Positions 25,910 to 33,929 of a DNA stretch of 64,000 nucleotides are shown here, piece after piece. Below the pieces are notes generated by a model. That model was not told the DNA's origin. It saw only the letters and a list, made by a program, of their open reading frames with translations, and did no database searches. Both the position numbers and the translations under genes were made by a program. Numbering within the stretch: position 1 is the first letter of the stretch; every line of letters begins with the position of its first letter. The stretch is from Streptomyces sp. Root1304 (GTDB taxonomy: Bacteria > Actinomycetota > Actinomycetes > Streptomycetales > Streptomycetaceae), in the NCBI RefSeq assembly GCF_001426405.1, contig NZ_LMEP01000007.1, forward strand, positions 826-64,825, read 5' to 3'.

Positions 25910-28900
25910 TCCGCCTCCCCTTCGTGGCCCGGCCCGTAGCCAGGACCGAACTCCGGGCCGAAGTCCGGTTCGGGCTCCAGCTCCCAGTCGCCCTCGTAGG
26001 CGGAGGGCGGCCGGGGCGCGGGCACGGGTGCGGGTGCGGGTCCGTGCAGGGGTCCGGGACCGTCGCCGTTCCCGTAGGCCGTACGCGGATCGGGCACGAC
26101 ACCACCGCCGGCCGCCCCGCTCCCGGCCTCCACCCCGGCCCCGCTCCCCTTCCCCCGCGCCCCGTGCCGTTCGTACAGGGCCCTCAGCGTGGACCTGGTC
26201 GCGCGGGCGGCCCTCGGGAAGCGCATGTCGAGGGCGCCCGGGTAGGTGACCTCCCAGAAGTGGCGCAGCGGGGCGAGCCATTCGCTGTCGGTGTCCCCGT
26301 ACTCGCCGTATTCGGCGACGAGTTCGTCGATCAGCGCGAGCTGGCGCGGGGCGACCCGCTCCACGAAGTGGGTGAAGAGCGCCGACGGGGGCGACGGGAT
26401 CTGGGCGAGCCCCTTCGGCAGGGCCTGCATCAGGCGTTCGCAGAACTGCTCGATGATCTGCCCCTCGTCGAGCAGCGCCCAGCGCTCGTACGCGCGGAGC
26501 AGCCCGGCCCAGCTGGAGAGCGAGCCGTCGAAGCCCTCCAGGCGCAGCGACATGGTCGCGGACTCGCCGTCCTGGAGCCGGATGCGGACGACATGGGGCG
26601 AGTCGGCGGGGCCCTCGGCGTCGATGTGGCCGTTCCAGAGGGCGCAGAGCAGCCGGTGCAGGATGCGCTGGCGGTCGTGTTCGGTGGAGACCAGCCAGTC
26701 GTCCTGGTAGCCGAGGCGCTGGCGCCAGTGCAGGAAGTCGTCCTCGCCGCCCGCGTCGCGGGCCTCGGACCAGAGGCTGAGGACGCTGCGGACCTCGGAG
26801 ATGTCGGTGAGGTTCATGCCGCTGCGGAAGAAGACGACGGTGATGGAGTCGGTGTCGCCGGCCCGGCTCTCCGGGGTGACGCGGGCGGGCAGGTTGAGTT
26901 CCTGTTCGAGGAAGTCGCGGGCCCTGCCGTCGGATTCGCTCGCCGGGTGGACGATGAGGATCTTGAGCGGGCCGCTGCCGTCGGGCACGAAGCCCACCGG
27001 GATCAGCCCGGCGAGGCGGGCGCGGAACTGGTCGAGCCAGCGCGGGTCGACCTTCGCCTCGGCGGTCTCGTCGCCCGAGGCGGCGCGCAGGAGCAGTTCC
27101 ATGGAGGGCAGCAGGGGGCGGGCGAAGACATCGTCGTTGGCCTCGCCGAAGAGCCGTTTGACGCGCCGCTCGACGACCTGCTTGATCTCCTTCACGGCCG
27201 CCCCGGACGAGCGGCGGACCGCGTCGAGGGCCCGCCGCCAGTCGTCGGGGCCGACGAGCCGGCCGAGGAGGGCGGCGGCGTCGGCGGACTCGGGCAGGCC
27301 CAGGCTCTGGGCGAGCCGGTCGACGACGTCGTCGTAGAAGGCGCGCAGGGTGTTCTGCGGGGGCAGCAGGTAGGCGATGCCGGCGCGGTCGTCGCGGTAG
27401 AGGTCGCGGCGGCGTTCGGCGAAGGCCTTCGCCTCGTCGTGCTCGTGGACGCGGAGCGCCTTGGCGAGTTCGGTCACCTCGGCGAAGACCCGGTTGAGGG
27501 AGGGCCGCCACTGGGCCTCGCCGGCCTGCCAGCCGCGGTGCCACAGGGTCCGGGCCCGCCACTGGTACCAGGCCTCCTGGGCGGCGAGCGCGTCCTGCAC
27601 GTCGGGGTCGCTCCACCGGGCCGGTACGACTCCGCCGACGCTGCCCCGGACGGCGGGGATGGCGGGCGCGGAGGTCTGGACGTTCGGGGGCCGTTCGGGT
27701 TCGTTGCGCCGGTTGTCGAGCATGCCGGTGAAGCCCTCCCTGGCCACCCGGTCGGGGTGTCCGGGGAGTCCGGCGAGGACGGCCTCGACCTGGAACGGGT
27801 CCATCTGGCCGAGGAGTTCGCGCACTCCCGCGCTCGGCCTGAAGTCCTCGGTGAGGCGCGGCACTTCACGGGCGAGACTGCCGTCGAGCCGGCGCAGCGC
27901 CTCCTCCATGTCCCCGAGCCGGTTGCGCAGCTCCTGGGTGATCTTCCCCTTGCCCCGGGGGAGTTGCTCGGGCGCGGGGACGTCGGGTGCCTCCCGGCTC
28001 CAGAGCCGGCCGACGCCGGAGCGGGTGAACAGGTCCCGTACGTGGTTCTGCCCCTCCCGGTCGGGCCGCCGGGCGCGCTCGGACATCCCGCGCACCGCCT
28101 GGGCGAGCAGCCGGGCCGCGACGATCTCGGCGAGGTCGTCGACGGGCACGGTGAGGGAGGCGGCGAGGCTCGTGGACATGCCCCGGTAGCCGATGCCGGT
28201 ACGGGCCGGGGTCGAGCGCTCGACGCTCTTGTTGATGAAGCTCGCGGCGAAGGACTGGTAGTCCTCCTCGACGCGGGTCGCGGAGCCGTTGTCGTCGCCG
28301 AGGTCGGTGCCGATCAGCGACATCACCATGGCGGCGATGGAGCGGCGCAGGTCGTCGCTGCCGATGACGGCCGGCTTGGAGAAGAGGAACGCGGTCTGCA
28401 TGGTGGCGGGGCGCAGCGCGACGACTCCGTCACCGGGGTACGTGACGCTGAGCCGGCCCCGGTCCTCGACGTCGCCGACCTGGTCGAGGGCGTCGGGGAC
28501 GTTCTGGTCGTCGACGAGCCGGGAGAGGTCCACGAGGGCGCGGGCGGAGTTGAGTTCGGCCTCCCGGCCGCCGCCGGCCTCGGGCGGGAAGGCGGAGGGC
28601 ATGACGACGAGCGGGTAGATCTTCACGCCGGGGACCCGGGCGTTGCGGAACTCGTGGCCGATGAGGTGGATGAAGTCGTAGAAGATGCCCGCGCCGGTGC
28701 CGCCGGCGACGGAGAAGGCGACGAACACGTCGCAGCCCCTGATCCGTCCGCCGCCGACCCGCCGGAGGTCGCCCGCCGCCTGGCCGATGGCCCCGATCGC
28801 CTCGCGGAGCTGCCGCAGGACGGGTTCGAGGCCGGAGCGCACGGTCGCGAAGAGCGCGGCGCGGCCGACGGTCGGCAGCTGTCCGGCACCGTTGTTGAGG

Positions 28901-29289
28901 GGGGCGACGCGCGGCTGGCGGGCCTGCGGCGGCAGCCACAGCCGGGTCTCCTCGGGGACGGAGACCCGCAGCATCCGGGTCACCTCGGGCGAGGAGTCGA
29001 AGTCGGTGGGCAGCAGGTCGCGGACGATCCGGGAGGTACGGGCGAAGGCGGCGGCCTCGGTTCCCTTCGCCTTGAACTGCGGCTGGCTGACGATCTCGCC
29101 CTCGCTGAAGTCGGCGTAGACGAACTGGAGGCAGTCGGGCAGCTGGAAGGGCAGCCGGCGTCCGCCGTCGACCAGGTCGGTGCCGTCGGGTCCGCACAGC
29201 TCCCGGCGCAGGCTGCGCTCGAGTTCGCTGCCGATGCGCCCGCCGGTGCCGCCGAGCCCGACGAAGAGCATGGGCTGGTAGATCTTCAT
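25906..29289 (-). CDS. Tubulin/FtsZ-like GTPase domain protein
   Basis: This 1127-residue protein has the tubulin-like nucleotide fold at its N-terminus: the first loop GLGGTGGRIG (11-20) and the glycine-rich phosphate loop SVAGGTGAG (193-201), equivalent to the GGGTGS/TG signature. The rest is a long helical body with no second NTPase, plus a C-terminal Gly/Pro/Glu-rich tail. Large stand-alone tubulin-like proteins of this kind occur in predicted bacterial conflict systems with vWA and GTPase partners. The ATG at 29289 was chosen because the tubulin core begins directly there. It follows the vWA gene after 22 bases and overlaps the membrane-protein gene by 4. Filament formation is inferred, not shown. 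Confidence 0.85.
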   Translation of the reverse strand: MKIYQPMLFVGLGGTGGRIGSELERSLRRELCGPDGTDLVDGGRRLPFQLPDCLQFVYADFSEGEIVSQPQFKAKGTEAAAFARTSRIVRDLLPTDFDSSPEVTRMLRVSVPEETRLWLPPQARQPRVAPLNNGAGQLPTVGRAALFATVRSGLEPVLRQLREAIGAIGQAAGDLRRVGGGRIRGCDVFVAFSVAGGTGAGIFYDFIHLIGHEFRNARVPGVKIYPLVVMPSAFPPEAGGGREAELNSARALVDLSRLVDDQNVPDALDQVGDVEDRGRLSVTYPGDGVVALRPATMQTAFLFSKPAVIGSDDLRRSIAAMVMSLIGTDLGDDNGSATRVEEDYQSFAASFINKSVERSTPARTGIGYRGMSTSLAASLTVPVDDLAEIVAARLLAQAVRGMSERARRPDREGQNHVRDLFTRSGVGRLWSREAPDVPAPEQLPRGKGKITQELRNRLGDMEEALRRLDGSLAREVPRLTEDFRPSAGVRELLGQMDPFQVEAVLAGLPGHPDRVAREGFTGMLDNRRNEPERPPNVQTSAPAIPAVRGSVGGVVPARWSDPDVQDALAAQEAWYQWRARTLWHRGWQAGEAQWRPSLNRVFAEVTELAKALRVHEHDEAKAFAERRRDLYRDDRAGIAYLLPPQNTLRAFYDDVVDRLAQSLGLPESADAAALLGRLVGPDDWRRALDAVRRSSGAAVKEIKQVVERRVKRLFGEANDDVFARPLLPSMELLLRAASGDETAEAKVDPRWLDQFRARLAGLIPVGFVPDGSGPLKILIVHPASESDGRARDFLEQELNLPARVTPESRAGDTDSITVVFFRSGMNLTDISEVRSVLSLWSEARDAGGEDDFLHWRQRLGYQDDWLVSTEHDRQRILHRLLCALWNGHIDAEGPADSPHVVRIRLQDGESATMSLRLEGFDGSLSSWAGLLRAYERWALLDEGQIIEQFCERLMQALPKGLAQIPSPPSALFTHFVERVAPRQLALIDELVAEYGEYGDTDSEWLAPLRHFWEVTYPGALDMRFPRAARATRSTLRALYERHGARGKGSGAGVEAGSGAAGGGVVPDPRTAYGNGDGPGPLHGPAPAPVPAPRPPSAYEGDWELEPEPDFGPEFGPGYGPGHEGEAE

Positions 29290-29311
29290 GTCGTTCTCCT
29301 CGCAGGCCCGG

Positions 29312-31777
29312 TCAGAAGTTGCCGTCGTAGTCGCCGCCGGCGTCGGGGCCGGCGTCCGGGAAGGCGTCCGGTGCCGCGTCGCCCGAGCCGCCGCGGCGCC
29401 CGCCGTCGTCCTTGTGTCCGCGGGGGCCGGTGCCGGGGCCGGTGCGCCGGGGCCCGCCGAACCTCCCCGGCCGGAGGCCGCCGCGGGAGCCGGGCGGGGC
29501 CGGGCGGCCGCCCCGTACGACCAGCTCGTGGTCGCCGAGCCCGGTCGGTTCACCGGGCCGCACCGGGACCTGGCCGCCGCCCCGGGGCCGCAGCAGCAGC
29601 TCGCCCGCGCCGGTGCGGCGCAGTACGTGGGCGGCGGAGGAGCCGCCGCCGGGGAGCCTGCGGAGGGTGGGCGGGGCTCCGTAGGGCTCGTCGACGGCGA
29701 AGACGAAGGCGCCCCCGGGGCTCTGGCCGCGGCGGACGGTCAGCGAGTCCAACGGCCTTCCGTCCTGGCACAGTTCGAGCGTGACGCCGGTCATGTCCCG
29801 GCGGCGGCGGCGCGCCGCCAGGCGGATGCCGAGGACGGCTCCCGCGAGGGCGACGACGGCGGCCCCGGCGAGCACGGCCTTCCACCACCGCTCCCACCAG
29901 GTGGGCGGTGCCACCACCCGTACGGACAGGAAGGCGCCCCGCAGGACGCGGTCGCCGTCGCCGGCGTCCACGACGGCGACCCGGCCGCCGAGTTCGCCCA
30001 GCGGCGTGCCCTTCCCGAGCGTGATCGTGAAGGGGACGCTGGTGGCGCCGTTCGGCCGGGCCGTGACGGTCGCGGGGGTCACGGTGAGCTCCGCGCCGGG
30101 GACCTGGTCCGCCAGGGCCAGCCGCAGGGTGTGCGGCGCCGTGTCGTTGTTGGTGACGTCGAGGGTGCCGCGGACGGTGCCCCCGGGGTGCACGGTCGCC
30201 GGCTCGACGACGAGGCCCGCGGTCACCAGCGGGATGCCCGCGGAGACGCCTGCGTGCAGCGGGCGGCGGTCGGAGGTGATCCCCGGGGCGTCCATGCGGG
30301 TGACGAGTTCCAGGTCGCCCGTGGCACCGGCGGGGACGGTGAGGGTGCCGGTGAACCGCACGTCGCCGGCGGTGGCGTCGGGGGCCCTGCCGTCGTCGGC
30401 GAGCCGGAAGTCGACGGGCTCGAAGCCGTCGCCCTTCAGTTCCGCGGAGACCGCGAGGCCGGCGAGCTGCCTCGGGTCGGTGATGACGACGCCGCGCCGG
30501 GTCTGCATCCGCACCTCCACCTTCACCCGCTCCCCGGCGCGCGGGGACGCCGGGTCGAGGACCACGGTGGAGCGCAGCCGCCCCTGCCAGATGGCGCGGA
30601 CGGCGACCTCGCGGTCGCGGTGGCCGACCGGTGCCTCGATGTGCACCCGCCAGCGGCCGGGCAGCGGGTTCTTCACGCGCAGCGCCTCGACGGGGCCGTT
30701 CTGTCCGCTGACCTCGAAGGAGGAGCCGTCGAACTCGCCCCGGACCGGCACCTTGCGGCCTGCCGGGTCGTAGTACGTGACCTGCACCTTCGGGTCGTGC
30801 TTGGCGACCGTGAGGGAACCGTCGGTGGCGATGGGCGGGATGGTGACGGTCAGGTCGGCGGGCGGCTTGCCGACGGTGCCCTGCGCGATCCGGGCGCAGC
30901 GGGCGGCGGCGAAGGTCTCCTGGAGGGCCTTGTCGATCTCGGCGGAGGTGCCGACGACGCGCATGCGCGGGACGGAGCCGGGGATCTCGGAGCAGGCGCC
31001 CCGGTAGCCGCCCTCGGCCATGGCCGTCAGGGCGGCGCCGTCGATCTCGGTGCCGAAGCCGAGGGGCCAGATCTGTACGCCGGCCTGCCGGGCGCGGGCG
31101 AGTTCCTCGGTGAGCCTGCGGGCGCCGTTGGACTGCCGGCTGTCGCGGTCGGTGCCGTACTCCGGGCTGTCGGCGACGTCGAGCTTCCCGTCCGTGAGGA
31201 GGAAGACGACCTTGGGGACGACGGGCGCCCCGGGCCGGGCGCCGCCGGCCGGTCCGCCCTCGGTGAGGCGGGTGACGGCCTGGCGGACGGCCGCCGGGAA
31301 GTCGGTGCCGGGGCCGGTCCGTTCCCGGTCGCGGTGGTTCAGCTGCTGGACGCAGTCGCTGAGCCGCTCCCGGCCGGCCGCGTCGGCGACGGTGAGCGGG
31401 CAGACCTCCCGTACGGGCGACTGGCCGGGCTTCTCGGAGCTGCCGAAGCCGATGACGGCGGCCCGCGAGCGCTCCGAGATCTCGCCCTGGCTGAGCAGCG
31501 CCGCCGCCTCGGTCTCGCGCGCGAGGTCCTTGTCGGCGAGGCTCGCCGACTGGTCGACGACGACGGCGAAGTCGATGGGGTCGGGGCCGTCGGTGGGGTC
31601 GGCGGGGGCGTACGGGGCCCGGGCGGGGGCTTTCGGCAGGGCGTGGGCGGCCCCGGGCGCGGTCGTACGGGGCGCGCCCGAGGCGGTGGTCGCCGCGAAC
31701 GGGCCCGAGAGCGCGAGGAGCGCCCCGGCGAGGAGCAGGAGGCCCCCCTTGTCGGTCCAGTGCATGTTCACTCTCAC
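29312..31777 (-). CDS. Surface vWA-domain protein with transmembrane anchor
   Basis: This 821-residue protein starts with a hydrophobic signal segment (GGLLLLAGALLALSGPFAAT). A von Willebrand A domain (about 66-290) follows, with the metal site DQSAS (75-79), a Thr in GPGTDFP and VVFLLTDGKLD. Several immunoglobulin-like beta domains come next (about 320-620). A membrane helix (VLAGAAVVALAGAVLGIRLA) is followed by a basic stop-transfer and a cytoplasmic FHA-like beta domain, then a Gly/Arg/Asp-rich tail. The protein would sense or bind outside and signal inside. The GTG at 31777 overlaps the upstream stop by 4 bases, as at most junctions here; an ATG at 31765 is the alternative. Confidence 0.82.
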   Translation of the reverse strand: MRVNMHWTDKGGLLLLAGALLALSGPFAATTASGAPRTTAPGAAHALPKAPARAPYAPADPTDGPDPIDFAVVVDQSASLADKDLARETEAAALLSQGEISERSRAAVIGFGSSEKPGQSPVREVCPLTVADAAGRERLSDCVQQLNHRDRERTGPGTDFPAAVRQAVTRLTEGGPAGGARPGAPVVPKVVFLLTDGKLDVADSPEYGTDRDSRQSNGARRLTEELARARQAGVQIWPLGFGTEIDGAALTAMAEGGYRGACSEIPGSVPRMRVVGTSAEIDKALQETFAAARCARIAQGTVGKPPADLTVTIPPIATDGSLTVAKHDPKVQVTYYDPAGRKVPVRGEFDGSSFEVSGQNGPVEALRVKNPLPGRWRVHIEAPVGHRDREVAVRAIWQGRLRSTVVLDPASPRAGERVKVEVRMQTRRGVVITDPRQLAGLAVSAELKGDGFEPVDFRLADDGRAPDATAGDVRFTGTLTVPAGATGDLELVTRMDAPGITSDRRPLHAGVSAGIPLVTAGLVVEPATVHPGGTVRGTLDVTNNDTAPHTLRLALADQVPGAELTVTPATVTARPNGATSVPFTITLGKGTPLGELGGRVAVVDAGDGDRVLRGAFLSVRVVAPPTWWERWWKAVLAGAAVVALAGAVLGIRLAARRRRRDMTGVTLELCQDGRPLDSLTVRRGQSPGGAFVFAVDEPYGAPPTLRRLPGGGSSAAHVLRRTGAGELLLRPRGGGQVPVRPGEPTGLGDHELVVRGGRPAPPGSRGGLRPGRFGGPRRTGPGTGPRGHKDDGGRRGGSGDAAPDAFPDAGPDAGGDYDGNF

Positions 31778-32322
31778 CACAGTTCGCTGAAGAGGGCCAG
31801 GAGGGCGCCGAGCGCGAGGGCGGACACGCCCAGGCGCAGCCACCGGTACTTCGCCGCCAGGACGAGGCCGTGCACACCGGCCTGTTCGAGGAGCCAGTCG
31901 GTGGCGTCCGTGCCGGAGGCGGTGAGCCGCAGGCGCAGCTCCGTTCCGGACGGCCCGGTCGTCAGCTCGCGCAGCAGTGTGCGGTCGGCGCCGACCCGGG
32001 TGCGGGGCAGGACCACCGAGACGAGCATCAGGACACCGGCCGTCCACAGCACGCCCGCCGCGAGCAGGAGGGCGAGCCCGACACCGGCCGTGGGGAGCGG
32101 CGAGCGCTCCCCCGAGAACACGACGGCGAGGAAGGCCAGCGCGCCGGAGAGCAGGATCGCGGCCTTGGTGTCGGCCCGCCCGATGTCCTCACGGACGGTG
32201 GAGAGCAGCCGCTCGGCCATGAACCTCAGCTCCTCCGGTGGCACGGGGACGGGGACGGGGGCCCGTACGGGGGCCGGATCGGGGCTCGTCACGGGGTCCG
32301 GCGCGGGACCCGGGCCCGTCAT
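31774..32322 (-). CDS. Pycsar-type transmembrane effector family protein (PycTM-like)
   Basis: This 182-residue protein has a Pro-rich N-terminus. The family signature helix RADTKAAILLSGALAFLAVV (residues 49-68) leads into a membrane helix, with another at about 79-103 and a third at the C-terminus (LGVSALALGALLALF). The ADTKA motif at the entry to the first helix is characteristic of Pycsar system effectors, membrane proteins that damage the envelope when a cCMP- or cUMP-making cyclase is triggered by phage. A class III cyclase-like gene sits three genes upstream in the same operon. No cyclic-nucleotide-binding domain is fused here, so signal receipt would need a partner. It overlaps both neighbours by 4 bases. 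Confidence 0.78.
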   Translation of the reverse strand: MTGPGPAPDPVTSPDPAPVRAPVPVPVPPEELRFMAERLLSTVREDIGRADTKAAILLSGALAFLAVVFSGERSPLPTAGVGLALLLAAGVLWTAGVLMLVSVVLPRTRVGADRTLLRELTTGPSGTELRLRLTASGTDATDWLLEQAGVHGLVLAAKYRWLRLGVSALALGALLALFSELW

Positions 32323-33929
32323 GTCTCGTCCCAGTCGTCGAACCCGGAGCTGTGCCGGCCGGACCGGTCGGGCCCGCGCGACCGGTCGCCGCGCCCGTCT
32401 CGGTCGTACGGGTCGTCGCGGTCGTACCGGTCGTTCCGCTCGTAGGCGTCCGTCCGCTCGAACGGGTCGTCGGGCTCGTACCGGTCGCGGCCGTGGTCCC
32501 GATGCCGGTCCCGGCCACGGTCCCGGTCCCGCTCGGAGCCCGACTCCACCCGGGTCGGTTCGTACACCCGGGGGTCGTGCGGGGCGTCCCCGTGCTCCTC
32601 GTCCCAGTCGGGAAGGCTCGGTTCGGGCAGCGCGGCCCCCGGCTCCAGGCGGCGGCGCGCGGACTCGCCCGAGGGGTTGAGCACCCGGTCGGTGATGCCG
32701 CCGAGGACGGTGCCGGTCTGGGTCCGCAGGTACATCAGCACCTGGTACATCTGCTCGCCGATGTCGTGCCGTTCGAGGACTCCGGTGTCCAGGAGCCGGT
32801 TGAAGACGGCCAGGTAGTCCGCCTGGCCCTCCCGCCGCTCCCGCTGGAGCTGGGTGCGGATCTCCCACTGCTTGTCCGGGTGCATCGCCATGTGGTGGGC
32901 GATCTGCGCGAGGTCACCGCGCCGGAAGAGGGCCTCCATCTCCCGGGCCCGGTCGGCGACCAGCGCCCGCTCGGCGGCCTCCCGGCGCCGTTCCGCCTCG
33001 GCCACGCGCTCGTCGGCCTCCATGGTGACGCCGACCCTGTCCCGCCGCGAGACCTCGGCCTTGACGGAGTCGTCGAGGTCGATGAAGACGAGGACCCTGG
33101 TCCGCAGTCCGATGTCCCGGCCGAAGCTCAGGCGGCCGGCGCCCAGTTCCTCCCGTACGGCCTCGTCGGCGCGCTGCGCCTCGGTGATCCGGAACCTCCG
33201 GGAGAGCCTGCGCAGCCCGTCGAGGAGTTCGTCGTGGAGGAACTCGGCGACGTCCTCGACCTGTTCCTGGACGACCAGGTGCGGATCGGTCACCACCCAC
33301 TGGACCTTGGCGACGGCCTCGAAGAAGACGCCGTCCCCGGCGGCCGGGAGCCGCAGGCGGAACTCGGTGACGTTGCGCCCGAGCTGGACCTCGAAGACGG
33401 TGTACGCGGAGCCGAACATCGGCTTGTTCACGTCCTCGGTGCGGTCCGGCCAGATCACCCGGTGCCCGCCGTTGCGGTAGAGCAGGACGGCGGCGACCCG
33501 GCCGCTCCTGCGCCGGTACGGGGGCGCGTACTCCCCGATCAGCGGCCCGCGCGCCCGGCCGCCGGAACCGGAGGCGGAACCGGAACCCGCCCCGGAACCG
33601 CCGGGCTCCCCGCTCCGCCGCCCCGCCCCCCGTACCCGCTCCTGCCCCTGACCGCCCCGCTCCCGCTCGGCGTCCGTGTCCCCGTCCGTCCCCGGCTCCG
33701 GGTCCATGTCCAGGTTCTCGTCGCGGCCGCCACCGGGCCGGCCGCCGTTCTGTCCGTCGTACCGCTGCCGTTCCCGGCCGTCCCCGGCCCGCTCGGGCCG
33801 CTCCCGCCCGGCGGCTCGTTCCCGCCCGTCCCGGGCCCGCTCGTCCCGGCCGCGCCCGTCGCGGTCCCGGTCGTGCGCGCGGGCCCGCTCGTCCGGCCGC
33901 GCGTTCCTGTGCTGCTCGGGCCCGGTCAT
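32319..33929 (-). CDS. SPFH/band-7-like protein with charged low-complexity ends
   Basis: This 536-residue protein has long disordered termini rich in Arg, Asp, Glu and Gly (residues 1-130 and 440-536, with many RDR/DRYD steps). Between them a beta-rich core (about 135-215: YTVFEVQLGRNVTEFRLRL; FFEAVAKVQWVVTDPHLVV) leads into helices (VEDVAEFLHDELLDGLRRL). A charged coiled coil with EADERVAEAERRREAAERAL resembles SPFH/stomatin organisation. No membrane helix is clear. It may scaffold the membrane partners encoded around it. The ATG overlaps the NTPase stop, and its end overlaps the PycTM-like start, each by 4 bases. The SPFH assignment is tentative. Confidence 0.55.
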   Translation of the reverse strand: MTGPEQHRNARPDERARAHDRDRDGRGRDERARDGRERAAGRERPERAGDGRERQRYDGQNGGRPGGGRDENLDMDPEPGTDGDTDAERERGGQGQERVRGAGRRSGEPGGSGAGSGSASGSGGRARGPLIGEYAPPYRRRSGRVAAVLLYRNGGHRVIWPDRTEDVNKPMFGSAYTVFEVQLGRNVTEFRLRLPAAGDGVFFEAVAKVQWVVTDPHLVVQEQVEDVAEFLHDELLDGLRRLSRRFRITEAQRADEAVREELGAGRLSFGRDIGLRTRVLVFIDLDDSVKAEVSRRDRVGVTMEADERVAEAERRREAAERALVADRAREMEALFRRGDLAQIAHHMAMHPDKQWEIRTQLQRERREGQADYLAVFNRLLDTGVLERHDIGEQMYQVLMYLRTQTGTVLGGITDRVLNPSGESARRRLEPGAALPEPSLPDWDEEHGDAPHDPRVYEPTRVESGSERDRDRGRDRHRDHGRDRYEPDDPFERTDAYERNDRYDRDDPYDRDGRGDRSRGPDRSGRHSSGFDDWDET

